A DNA stretch of 64,000 bases from Micromonospora coerulea (GTDB taxonomy: Bacteria > Actinomycetota > Actinomycetes > Mycobacteriales > Micromonosporaceae): assembly GCF_016598485.1 (NCBI RefSeq), contig NZ_JAEMUW010000010.1, positions 124,001 through 188,000 on the forward strand, read 5' to 3'. Position numbers and translations under genes: made by a program. Position 1 is the first letter of the stretch. Each line of letters opens with the position of its first letter. Shown piece after piece: positions 53,194 through 61,445 of the stretch. A model generated the notes under the pieces. That model ran no database searches. It saw only the letters and a list, made by a program, of their open reading frames with translations, and was not told where the DNA came from.

Positions 53194-54384
53194 ATGACGA
53201 CGAGTAGGGCCGGCGAGCTGCTGCGCAAACCCGGGGATCCGCAACGGGCAACGTTCCTGGAGCTGTTCTTCGACCTGGCGTTTGTCTACGTGCTCACCCA
53301 GCTCTCGCGCGTGCTCAGCCAGGATCTGACGTGGCACGGCGCCTTCTACACGTTGGTGTTGCTGCTGGCGGCGTGGTGGGTCTGGTGCAGCACGGCGACG
53401 ATCCCCGACAGGTTCGACCCGCAGCGGCCGGCGATACAGCTGCTGGTCATCGCGACCCTGGTCGGCAGCCTGGTGATGGCTGTCGCCCTTCCGGCGGCGT
53501 TCGGCGCGCAGGGCCTGGTCTTCGCGGGCACGTACGTCGCCATCCAGATCGGCCGCAGCCTCGTCCTTCTGATCGCCCTGCGGGGCCACGAACTGCAGCG
53601 CGGCGCCGGACGGGTGCTTATCTGGTTCTGCGTATCTGCGGTGCCGTGGATCGCGGGGGCGCTCGTGCACGGCGCCGCCCGTGAGGCACTGTGGACGTTG
53701 GCGGTAGCCGTGGACTACTCGGCAGGCAAACTCCGCTACCCCACGCCAGGCCTGGGCCGCTCGCCCATGTCGGAGTTGCCGAGCGTGGCCGAGCACCTAG
53801 CCGAGCGCCACCGGCAGTTCTTCATCATCGCGCTCGGCGAGTTGATCCTGGTCTCCGCTTCGACCTTCGGCGGCAACGGCTTCGCGCCCGACCGGACCGC
53901 GGCGTTCGTGGTGTCGATCGCCACCACGGTGCTGCTCTGGCGCATCTACATCTACCGCGCCGGGGAGTTGTCGGCCGCAGCCATCTCGGCATCCCGAGAC
54001 CCAGCCCGCCTTGGCCTATCGGCATTTTATGCCCACCTGGTCATGGTGGCCGGCGTCGTCGTCACCGCCGTCGGCGCCGAACTCGTCATCGCCCATCCAT
54101 CCGGGCACACTCAACCGGCCTGGATCGCCGTCATCCTCGGCGGGCCCGCGCTGTTCCTGGCCGGGCGTGCCCGCTTCGAGTACGCGGTCTTCACCCGGGT
54201 ATCCCGGGATCGACCGATCGGGCTGCTCGCGTTGGCCGCCCTAACACCGGTAATGCTCCTCGTACCGCCGCTCATGGCCGCTCTCGCCGCCACCGCAGTC
54301 CTAGCCGGGATCGCCATCTCCGACGCGACCCGCGCCCGAGGACACCCACCCGAGCCGCCGTCGCCACCAGGCGGACCATCGTGA
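53194..54384 (+). CDS. LtrA-family membrane protein, paralogue 3
   Basis: The 396-residue polytopic protein has the LtrA pattern: 'RATFLELFFDLAFVYVLTQL' near residue 19, 'ERHRQFFIIALGELILVSAS', 'WRIYIYRAGELSAAAISASR', 'AHLVMVAGVVVTAVGAELVI' and 'AVILGGPALFLAG'. It keeps the ALGEL Glu that paralogue 2 lacks. ATG 53194 is chosen, with GGATGGG upstream; ATG 53182 is in frame and possible. It follows the decayed MocR fragment. Its end overlaps the convergent gene at 54272 by 113 bp if that gene is real. Confidence 0.9.
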   Translation: MTTSRAGELLRKPGDPQRATFLELFFDLAFVYVLTQLSRVLSQDLTWHGAFYTLVLLLAAWWVWCSTATIPDRFDPQRPAIQLLVIATLVGSLVMAVALPAAFGAQGLVFAGTYVAIQIGRSLVLLIALRGHELQRGAGRVLIWFCVSAVPWIAGALVHGAAREALWTLAVAVDYSAGKLRYPTPGLGRSPMSELPSVAEHLAERHRQFFIIALGELILVSASTFGGNGFAPDRTAAFVVSIATTVLLWRIYIYRAGELSAAAISASRDPARLGLSAFYAHLVMVAGVVVTAVGAELVIAHPSGHTQPAWIAVILGGPALFLAGRARFEYAVFTRVSRDRPIGLLALAALTPVMLLVPPLMAALAATAVLAGIAISDATRARGHPPEPPSPPGGPS

Positions 54385-54832
54385 CCGGTAGCGGGTAGCG
54401 GCCCCCGGGCGGTTCTGCCATGACCCGCGCACGGGCCAGCGCTAGGACAGCTACCGCCTCAGCGATCAGGCACCCCGCGAGGGAGGCGAAGAGCTGAGGC
54501 TGAGCATCGAACAGTAAGCCCTGGGCGGCCACCCACCACGCGAAAAGCGCGATGGCGACTGTCGTTGCTACGAGCGGATAGCGCAGGTTCTGCCTGCCAA
54601 GCAGCCCAAGTATGACCACCGCAGCTATGGGCAGTGTCAGAGCGTAGTAGGGCAGGTAAACAGTGAAGTTGGCGGCGAACCGACCACCGGCCTCTAGGTC
54701 GCCCCATGCCTGTTGGTTGTGGGGAGAGAAGATCAGGCCGTAGCCGAGCGCACCCCAAGCGACTGCCACCATCGAAGCGGCTAGTCCTCGCCATGCACGT
54801 CGGACCGCGTCGCTCGATGGTGAGTTCTGCAC
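54272..54832 (-). CDS. Putative small membrane protein
   Basis: The 186-residue frame has about four hydrophobic stretches ('GLAASMVAVAWGALGYGLIF', 'FTVYLPYYALTLPIAAVVIL', 'VATTVAIALFAWWVAAQGLL', 'LFASLAGCLIAEAVAVLALA') and then a basic tail that overlaps the LtrA gene on the other strand. The GTG at 54832 lies 7 nt after TATCGT, the leaderless spacing seen elsewhere in this window. No family is recognised. The last 40-45 residues may not be natural if a stop was lost, since long convergent overlaps are rare. Confidence 0.55.
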   Translation of the reverse strand: MQNSPSSDAVRRAWRGLAASMVAVAWGALGYGLIFSPHNQQAWGDLEAGGRFAANFTVYLPYYALTLPIAAVVILGLLGRQNLRYPLVATTVAIALFAWWVAAQGLLFDAQPQLFASLAGCLIAEAVAVLALARARVMAEPPGGRYPLPVTMVRLVATAARVGVLGRGSRRRWRSRLGLRWRRERP

Positions 54833-55273
54833 GCGGGAGACGATAGTCGTGCGGTGAATGCTTTGGACAGGCTCGGCTGCGTAGAGCGGTCGCGATGGTG
54901 GCACCCTGTTCAGCTCACCCGGCTGCTGCCAATCTGCTGCCGCATCACCAGCCCCAAAGGCGGCACATTCGTCAAGGGAGCCCCCCAGCCGATCGTCCTG
55001 AGGTTGAGAATGAGCAGGCGCGGCGGCAAGGCCGCCCTGGCGGCTCGGCCTATGGCCGATGAGTACCACCTGCCCGCCGGCCCTATGTCGCCACTCTTGC
55101 TCGTGCGTGACGACAGGGCGCGCACCGTCTTGCACGACACCAAAGAAATTGCCAGAGCACCCGGATTGGGGATGACTTTCGTCCATCCGGCTGCCCGTGG
55201 GGACAGCGCGGTTGGAACATCGCGTGGCACGATTCGCTGCACCCCGAGCGGTACTCCCGGAAGGATCAGCGAT
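54833..55273. other. 441-bp stretch without a recognised gene
   Basis: Both strands have open frames here but none with a family match or a good start. GC content looks a little lower than in neighbouring genes. The right end holds the GGAAGGAT ribosome site of the SWIM gene; the left end holds the leaderless-type promoter of the minus-strand membrane protein. Confidence 0.4.
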
Positions 55274-56620
55274 TTGAGCGCGACGGCGCCCGCCCTGGAT
55301 ACCCGGATCTATCGCCACGCGTCCGGTCTGTCGGACGGTAACCTGGCCCTCGCCACGTCTGCGCCGGATCGGGTGACCGAGCAGACTTTTTTCGCCGGTT
55401 TCGTGCGTACGCCGCGGGTGGTCGCCGGTGGCCTGCTGGCACTGGCTGATATCGCGGGTGCGGACTTTCGGCAGGCCCGTACCGACATGGCGCGCGGCCG
55501 GGACCCGGTGGTCACCGGAGACAGCGAGCGGCTGCGGTTTGAGGCGCTGTCGACGTGCGGCGGTCTGTACGGCCGGCTGGACCTCACCGCCGCCGAGCTT
55601 GATGGCGCGACAGTTGGGCGTGGCACCACCAACGTGGACATCAACCCTCCCTTGTACGAGTCGCTGACCCGGGTCGGCGGCGAAGACCCGTTGCGCATGT
55701 CGGTGGGCGATGAGGAACTCGCCGTGTCGACGCTTGACGGCAAGGTCGTCGAGAAGCGAGTGCCGCTGCCGGCGCGCTGGCTGCGCGGGCTGGCCGAGGT
55801 GGCGGCGCACGCTCTGCCGATGGACCCGCGGCTGGAGATCCGCGCCGGGCGTGCCGTCGCGCTGCTGGCCGAGATGTCGGCGCGCACCGGCCGGCAGGCC
55901 CGCTGGCTGGTGCCGGCCGGATCTGGGTGGCGGTCCACCACTCGGCCGGGTCCCGGCGCCGTCTGCGTGGCCGACGGATTCCGGCTGTCGGTGCTGCGGC
56001 CGCTTCTTCCCCTGGCGCGGACGTTGACCCTCTACGCACCGCCGGTCACCGGCGCACCCGCCCAGGTGAGCGGCTGGGTGCTGGACTTCGGCACGGCCCG
56101 GTTCACGCTGCTGCTGTCGACCGCCGTCAGCCAGGGCTTCGCCGGCGACGGCCAGTTGCTGGCCGACCTCGGGTCCGGGTCCGCCGTCGCCGACGCCGAC
56201 GCACTGGATGCGCTCCTGGCCGTCGATCCGGTCATTGACCGCGCGTCGGTCGCCGCGCGTACCGGTTGGGACGCCGTCCGGGCCACGTCCGCCCTCGCCG
56301 CGCTGGCCACCGCGGGCCAGGTCGGGTACGACGTCGCGGAGGCGTCGTCGTTTCACCGCCCGCTGCCGTACCGAGCCGACCTGGTCGCCGCGCTGCACCC
56401 GAGGCTTGCCGCAGCCCGGATCCTGACGACGACGGGCGGCGTGGTGGTGACCGCAGCCGGCGTCGAGGTGACCTCCGGTGAGTCCACGTACCTCGTGCAT
56501 CGACGCGGCGATGAGTACGCCTGCACCTGCGCCTGGTGGGCCGAACACCAAGGCCGGCGGGGGCCGTGCAAGCACGTCGTGGCAGCCATCATCGGACAGA
56601 CGGGACAGCAGGGTGAATGA
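55274..56620 (+). CDS. SWIM zinc-finger protein
   Basis: The 448-residue protein ends in a SWIM motif, 'YACTCAWWAEHQGRRGPCKHV' (C-x-C ... C-x-H), at residues 420-440. The upstream 400 residues are not a known domain but contain 'RGTTNVDINPPLYESLTRVG' and 'LRMSVGDEELAVSTLDG', typical of SWIM proteins linked to MoxR/VWA or DUF6493 genes. A TTG at 55274 is preferred because GGAAGGATC stands 8-9 nt upstream; the open frame starts earlier but the upstream part does not look like protein. Its stop overlaps the start of the DUF6493 gene by 8 bp, so they form an operon. SWIM fingers bind nucleic acid or protein; the role is unknown. Confidence 0.85.
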   Translation: MSATAPALDTRIYRHASGLSDGNLALATSAPDRVTEQTFFAGFVRTPRVVAGGLLALADIAGADFRQARTDMARGRDPVVTGDSERLRFEALSTCGGLYGRLDLTAAELDGATVGRGTTNVDINPPLYESLTRVGGEDPLRMSVGDEELAVSTLDGKVVEKRVPLPARWLRGLAEVAAHALPMDPRLEIRAGRAVALLAEMSARTGRQARWLVPAGSGWRSTTRPGPGAVCVADGFRLSVLRPLLPLARTLTLYAPPVTGAPAQVSGWVLDFGTARFTLLLSTAVSQGFAGDGQLLADLGSGSAVADADALDALLAVDPVIDRASVAARTGWDAVRATSALAALATAGQVGYDVAEASSFHRPLPYRADLVAALHPRLAAARILTTTGGVVVTAAGVEVTSGESTYLVHRRGDEYACTCAWWAEHQGRRGPCKHVVAAIIGQTGQQGE

Positions 56621-59327
56621 CGTCTGGCGCGACGTGTGCGCGCGGATCGACGACGCCGATCTCGACGCGCTCGCCGAGCTACTTGCCGGTCTGGACGCCA
56701 ACGGGCGGGCAGCGCTGCTGCCGATGCTGGAAGGGCACACCCCGACGCGCGCCGTGCCGGAGCCGGTAGTCCCACCACCGCCGGAGCCCGAGCCCGAGCC
56801 CGAACTGCCCACCAGGGGCCTCTTCGCCTTCGCATTCATAGTGTCCAAAGACGACAGCCCGCCGCCCCGCGACCTCGACGGCCTCCGCGCGTACGCCGGC
56901 CGCCAGCGGCTGCGCGAGCGCGAACGCCGGTGGGCCCGCGACAAGTGGCACCTCGAGCGGCAGGCGGCCCAGGCCGCCGCCCGGCTGACCGAGCGCCGCC
57001 ACGCCGCCCTCGCGATGGCCGTCGTCGCGTGCCTGCCGACGGCCACAGATGCGGTCAAACGCCTGCACCGCCCGTGGAGCGCCGGCCCGTCGCTGCGGGT
57101 GGTGCCCGAGGTGGTGCCCGCCCTGCTCCGCGTGCGCGGTGCGGCATGGGGCGCTGCCCTGGCCCGCGGCATGGCGCGCCGCGCGGGATCCCGCAGCCGG
57201 ACCACGCCGTGGCCGTTCACCGAAGCGCTCATGCGGGCCGTGGGCACCGAGCCACCGGACACGCCCGGCGCTGTCGCACGGTACGTGGAGCTGCGGCGCC
57301 CTTCACTCGCCTCCTACCTCGCCGCCGATCCATGGTTCGACCACGTACTGCCGTACCTCTTCGACGAGGACCGGGTGGCCGCTGTGTTCGTCACCGGCGT
57401 GGCCCGCCGTGACTGGCCGGCGGCGCTGATGGAGTTGGCGAGCAGCGGGCGCGTCGACCGCGAGGTGCTCATCGCGGGGTGCCTACGCCGCCTGCGCGCT
57501 GGCGGACGCAAGGGACTGCTGCAGCCATACCTCGACATGCTGAAGCAGTTGGCGCTGGGCACCGACGAGCTGGCCAGGCACCGGCAGGAGCTGACCGGCC
57601 TGCTGACGGCACCGATGTCGACGGTCGCCGACTACTCGTACACGTCACTGCAGACCTTGCACCGGACGTCCGAACTGGACCGGGCCACCCTGGCCGAGAT
57701 CACCCAGGGCATGCTGTCGCGCCCGGAGAAGAAGCTGGTCCGCGCACATCTCGCTTGGCTGCGTAAGCTTCCGCTGGAGCACCTGGTGGACGGGCTGGTG
57801 GTCGGGCTGCACCATCCGGTGCCCGAGCTCGCCGAACGCACCGTCGACCTGATCGAAGCTCGGTTGCCAACCCTGTCCGAAGCGTCCCGTGAGCGGTTGA
57901 GGGCCGAAGTCCCCTCGCTTGACGGTGTCGCCGCGCAACGACTCGCCGCGCTGCTCGGCATCGAACCCCCCGCCCCCGTGCCCGCCCCCACCCTCGTCGC
58001 GGAACCACCGGCCGAGATGCCGCCACCGCTGGACCTCGGCGCGGTCGCCGGCGAGCTGGCGATCCTGCTGCGCCGGGGCGACGACGACCCGATCCGGCAC
58101 GAGCTGGTGCTCGACGGGCTGGTGCGCGCGGCCGGCGGGGACCGGAACACCGCCGCTCGGGTGCTGGAGCCGTTGATCCCGCAATGGCCCGGGCTCTGGC
58201 CGGCCCTGGTCGCTGCCGCCATTGGACGCGACGCGCCACCCCATCCCGGGTACCACCCGCGGTACCGCACGGAACGGCATCCGATGACGCTCTTCGTGGA
58301 ACGCCGTGTCGCCGAACTCACCGCGCGGCTGGTCACTGCCCCGCCGGTGGCGCTGCTGGCCACCCCGGCCACGGTCGCCGGACACGTCGACCCGGCCCGG
58401 GTTCTCGGCCTCCTGCTGGAGGCAGAACGCGACGGCTGGCAACCTGGCGAAGCCGACCTGACGCAGGCCATCCTGCGCCTGCCTCGCGTGGTGGACCCCG
58501 CCGTCCGGGCGGCCGCCGCGCGCCTGGTCTCGCCGGCCGGCCGCCGGTTCGCCGCCTGGCTGGCCACTCCCGCCGAACCGCGGACCTGGGTCGAGGAGGT
58601 CGGGCACCAACCGTACGTCTCCAGCCGACGGATCGCGATGCTGGACCCGGCCGGCCTGCCGGCCGAACTCGCCGATCCGCGTAGTGCGGCCGAACGGGCC
58701 AGGTCCGCCCGGAGCGCACCAGCCGTGGCCCTGTGGCCGATGATCGCGCCGTCGCACCGCGAGGCGATGGCCGCGCACATCCAGCCATTCGTCGCCGCAA
58801 TCGTGGACCGCGGCAACCCCGGCACCGGTTTCCTCGCGGGGCTCGCGGCGGCCGACGGCCCGGCCGGCCCGGCGATGTCCCTGACGATGGCGTACGCGCT
58901 CGCCAACCACCGGCGAGCCGTGCGGCTAGCAGCCGGCGACGCGCTCATCGAACTCGCCGCCCGCCCGGGCTGGAACAGCACGGGTGTCGGGGCGGAGGTA
59001 GGGACACTCGCCGCGGCAGACCGGATCGTACTGCAGCGGGTCGTCCAGCCCTTGGCCGAGGCGCTCAAGGCCGGCGCCCGCGATACGGTCTGGCAGGTGA
59101 CGTCCGCGGCGCTGCCGGTCCTCCTGCCCGCCGGACCGCGCCCTGGTCTGGCCGACCTCGTCGACCTCGCCGCGAACGCCGCTCCTCGTGGCGGCCACTC
59201 CGCCGACCTGCCCGGCCTGGCCGCGCTCGCCGCCAAGCCCGGCCGCAACCGCCTCACCGAGGCCGCCCGTCGGCTCGCCGCGTCGGCGGCAGATCCGCAC
59301 GTCTCGATCGTGGTGGAGGGACGTTAG
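56613..59327 (+). CDS. DUF6493-like HEAT-repeat protein
   Basis: The 904-residue soluble protein is dominated by helical repeats, for example 'PVPELAERTVDLIEARLPTL', 'RHELVLDGLVRAAGGDRNTA' and 'SLTMAYALANHRRAVRLAAG'. A Pro/Glu-rich linker ('PEPVVPPPPEPEPEPELP') near residue 55 separates a short N-terminal helix bundle from the rest. The arrangement SWIM followed by a large helical protein fits DUF6493, a family without known function. The GTG at 56613 overlaps the SWIM gene. The pair may be a remainder or minimal form of larger MoxR-VWA-SWIM systems; no ATPase or VWA gene is nearby. Confidence 0.8.
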   Translation: MNDVWRDVCARIDDADLDALAELLAGLDANGRAALLPMLEGHTPTRAVPEPVVPPPPEPEPEPELPTRGLFAFAFIVSKDDSPPPRDLDGLRAYAGRQRLRERERRWARDKWHLERQAAQAAARLTERRHAALAMAVVACLPTATDAVKRLHRPWSAGPSLRVVPEVVPALLRVRGAAWGAALARGMARRAGSRSRTTPWPFTEALMRAVGTEPPDTPGAVARYVELRRPSLASYLAADPWFDHVLPYLFDEDRVAAVFVTGVARRDWPAALMELASSGRVDREVLIAGCLRRLRAGGRKGLLQPYLDMLKQLALGTDELARHRQELTGLLTAPMSTVADYSYTSLQTLHRTSELDRATLAEITQGMLSRPEKKLVRAHLAWLRKLPLEHLVDGLVVGLHHPVPELAERTVDLIEARLPTLSEASRERLRAEVPSLDGVAAQRLAALLGIEPPAPVPAPTLVAEPPAEMPPPLDLGAVAGELAILLRRGDDDPIRHELVLDGLVRAAGGDRNTAARVLEPLIPQWPGLWPALVAAAIGRDAPPHPGYHPRYRTERHPMTLFVERRVAELTARLVTAPPVALLATPATVAGHVDPARVLGLLLEAERDGWQPGEADLTQAILRLPRVVDPAVRAAAARLVSPAGRRFAAWLATPAEPRTWVEEVGHQPYVSSRRIAMLDPAGLPAELADPRSAAERARSARSAPAVALWPMIAPSHREAMAAHIQPFVAAIVDRGNPGTGFLAGLAAADGPAGPAMSLTMAYALANHRRAVRLAAGDALIELAARPGWNSTGVGAEVGTLAAADRIVLQRVVQPLAEALKAGARDTVWQVTSAALPVLLPAGPRPGLADLVDLAANAAPRGGHSADLPGLAALAAKPGRNRLTEAARRLAASAADPHVSIVVEGR

Positions 59328-59407
59328 TTGGGTGCCCGACTTCCCAGGTCTCGAAGTGCGTGCGCGGGTCCATTGAGCGCGCGTGGTCACTCGGCTGGCG
59401 GTGGCAC

Positions 59408-60310
59408 TCACACCAGTTCGGCGATCACTGCGCGGACCATTCGGCGGCCGTGCTCGGCCATTCGCGGGAAGGTATGCCGGTAGTAGTCGATGCCGGTCAG
59501 CGACGGTGCAAGGGCCCAGCCGCAGGCGCGGCGCCAGGTGGCGTCGTCGTACCCGATTGCCTCCCGGTAGGCCTCCCGGGCCGCGCCGGTGAAGGTCCAT
59601 AGCGCCGGAGCCACGTCCGGCGCCGGATCGCCGACACCGAGTGCGCCGAAGTCGATGACCGCGGCCAGTCGGCCGCCGTCGGTGATCAGGTTGCCCGGTT
59701 GCAGATCACCGTGGATCCATACGGGGTCCCGGTCCCAGTCGGGAGCAGCCAGGCAGGCGTCCCAGGCCGCCTCGGCCGCGGTCACATCGAAGCCATCGTC
59801 ATGCTCGGCGAGCCGGGGCAGCACACGGCGGACGCCTTCATCGGCGTGGATGAGGGCGGATCCGCGGGAACCAGGTGGCTTGAACGGACCTCCGGCCGGA
59901 TCCACCCCGTGCAGGGCGCGAACGAAGGCTGCCACATCGCGGGCCAGGAGTACATCGTCGCAGCCAAGCCTGGGAGGCGTGCTCCCCACGACCCACGGCA
60001 CCACGGTCCACCGCCACGGGTACCCCGCGCCCGGCTCGCCCACGTGAAGCGGAACTGGAATCCGCACAGGCAGGTGGGACACCAGCGAGGGCAGCCACCG
60101 CGCATCGGAATCGGCCTGGTCGACCGCCCAGGCAATCTTGGGCATACGGGCGACGAGTTCGTTGCCGATCCGAAAAAGTACGTGGTCGGTGCCCTCCAAC
60201 TCGTCGGGTAGGGGTGTCACAGGAAGGTCGGCCCACTGCGGGCACTGGGCCGCCACCAGGCGGCGCACCTGCCCGACGGTGGCTCGGATCTCGTCATCAT
60301 GGATGGGCAC
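59408..60310 (-). CDS. Aminoglycoside phosphotransferase (APH)-family kinase-like protein
   Basis: The 300-residue protein has the APH fold: 'HVLFRIGNELVARMPKIAWA' with the ATP lysine region, the catalytic loop 'WIHGDLQPGNLITDGGRL' and the metal site 'AVIDFGALGVGDPAPDVAPA'. All catalytic residues are present. APH-type kinases phosphorylate antibiotics, sugars, choline or unknown small molecules; resistance cannot be concluded. TACCGT lies exactly 7 nt before GTG 60310, which I take as the leaderless start; the frame extends three codons more to a GTG at 60319. Confidence 0.9.
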   Translation of the reverse strand: MPIHDDEIRATVGQVRRLVAAQCPQWADLPVTPLPDELEGTDHVLFRIGNELVARMPKIAWAVDQADSDARWLPSLVSHLPVRIPVPLHVGEPGAGYPWRWTVVPWVVGSTPPRLGCDDVLLARDVAAFVRALHGVDPAGGPFKPPGSRGSALIHADEGVRRVLPRLAEHDDGFDVTAAEAAWDACLAAPDWDRDPVWIHGDLQPGNLITDGGRLAAVIDFGALGVGDPAPDVAPALWTFTGAAREAYREAIGYDDATWRRACGWALAPSLTGIDYYRHTFPRMAEHGRRMVRAVIAELV

Positions 60311-60467
60311 GGCTGGCACGGTAATGCGGTCAGGCGGTGTGGTGCGAACCGATTACGTGTCCAGCGCCGACGCACCCGAAGGACTACGCGCTGGGCCCGC
60401 GGCCGCCCGGCCGAGCGCCCGGTAATGGGCCTGACTGATCATTTTGGGGGCGCGAGCGGGACGTCGA

Positions 60468-60602
60468 CGACATCCCGGAGCGCGCCGCTACCTGCCGCGT
60501 CCGCGCAAGGCGATCGACGATGCCCGGTCGGGTGGCATTCCCGTGATCTACGTGGTCATCGGGCTCCTCCCCGGTTACCCGGAGATCAGCACCCGCGGCG
60601 TA
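60468..60602 (+). pseudogene. Isochorismatase-like cysteine hydrolase fragment
   Basis: One plus-strand frame reads 'GARRYLPRPRKAIDDARSGG' and 'IPVIYVVIGLLPGYPEISTR', the start of many isochorismatase-family hydrolases (after the missing Asp-containing first strand). The catalytic Lys and Cys parts are absent, and no start codon fits. The rest of the 559-bp gap between the APH and ArsR genes (60311-60869) shows nothing else recognisable. Confidence 0.55.
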
Positions 60603-60869
60603 GCTCCCGGAGGGACTCGGCGAGCCGGGCGACGGCGTCGGGAGCGCTCCCGGCACGGGCTCGCGGTCGTGTTGCGGGCCACCGATCGGGCGTACAGGCG
60701 CTGACACGTACGTGTCACGCGGTCCCAGCGTCCATGACGCCTTGAGGATGGGCAGTGGCTGCTCGTAACCTCGCCGCCCCGGCCCCAGCATTGCTCGGGT
60801 CCGGCCTCGCGGTCGCCATCGGGGTGCTGGTCCCGGTTCCACCGGCCCATTGATGGTGTTGGTGGAACG

Positions 60870-61241
60870 ATGGAAGACGTGCGAACTACGAAAACAGCTA
60901 TGCCTGCTATCTCGCCGCTTGCTGGCGAGCCGATCAAGCGTGCCGATGCCGAGCGGCTCGCGGGAGTGCTGAAGGCATTCGCCGACCCGGCCCGCCTGCG
61001 ACTGCTCAGTCTGATCCAGTCCGCTCCAGAGGGCGAGGCGTCCGTGAGTGACCTCACCGCGCCGCTTGGTCTCTCCCAGCCGACCGTGAGTCATCACCTT
61101 CGGATCCTCACCGAGGCCGGCCTGCTCGAGCGCGAGAAGCGCGGCGTCTGGGCGTACTACCGCCTGGTGCCGTCCGCGATCGCGGCGATCGCCGACCTGT
61201 TGACGCCGCCCCGCAAGCGGGCGACGAAGAAGGCCCGCTGA
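60870..61241 (+). CDS. ArsR-family winged-helix regulator lacking cysteines
   Basis: The 123-residue protein has the ArsR fold: 'LAGVLKAFADPARLRLLSLI', the recognition helix 'LSQPTVSHHLRILTEAGLLE' and the wing 'REKRGVWAYYRLVPSAI'. There is no cysteine anywhere, so the usual thiol metal sites (such as CVC in helix 3, here 'EASVSDLT') are missing, and a non-arsenic ligand or another signal is likely. ATG 60870 follows GGTGGAACG; ATG 60900, 7 nt after TACGAA, is a possible leaderless start giving 113 residues. The basic tail ('RKRATKKAR') is unusual. No arsenic or metal gene is adjacent. Confidence 0.85.
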   Translation: MEDVRTTKTAMPAISPLAGEPIKRADAERLAGVLKAFADPARLRLLSLIQSAPEGEASVSDLTAPLGLSQPTVSHHLRILTEAGLLEREKRGVWAYYRLVPSAIAAIADLLTPPRKRATKKAR

Positions 61242-61445
61242 GCGGCACTGCCGAGGGCCGCACCGTCGTACCGGGCTGGTGCTGGGGATCGCCCTGCTCC
61301 TCCTCCCACGACTCCTAGGTGGGGTCGGTGGGACGACACCCGACTCACCGTCACCCGCACGGGGATGACGACCACCGCCTCATCGACGTCAACCCGTACG
61401 GCATTCGGTTCCTCGCGGTTGGGGCGCGCGCACCGCCGCCGAGGT

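Noticed and set aside
54272..57262. 996-codon minus-strand frame opposite the SWIM and DUF6493 genes
   Set aside because: Only the last 186 codons look like protein; the rest is the antisense of the two genes on the plus strand.
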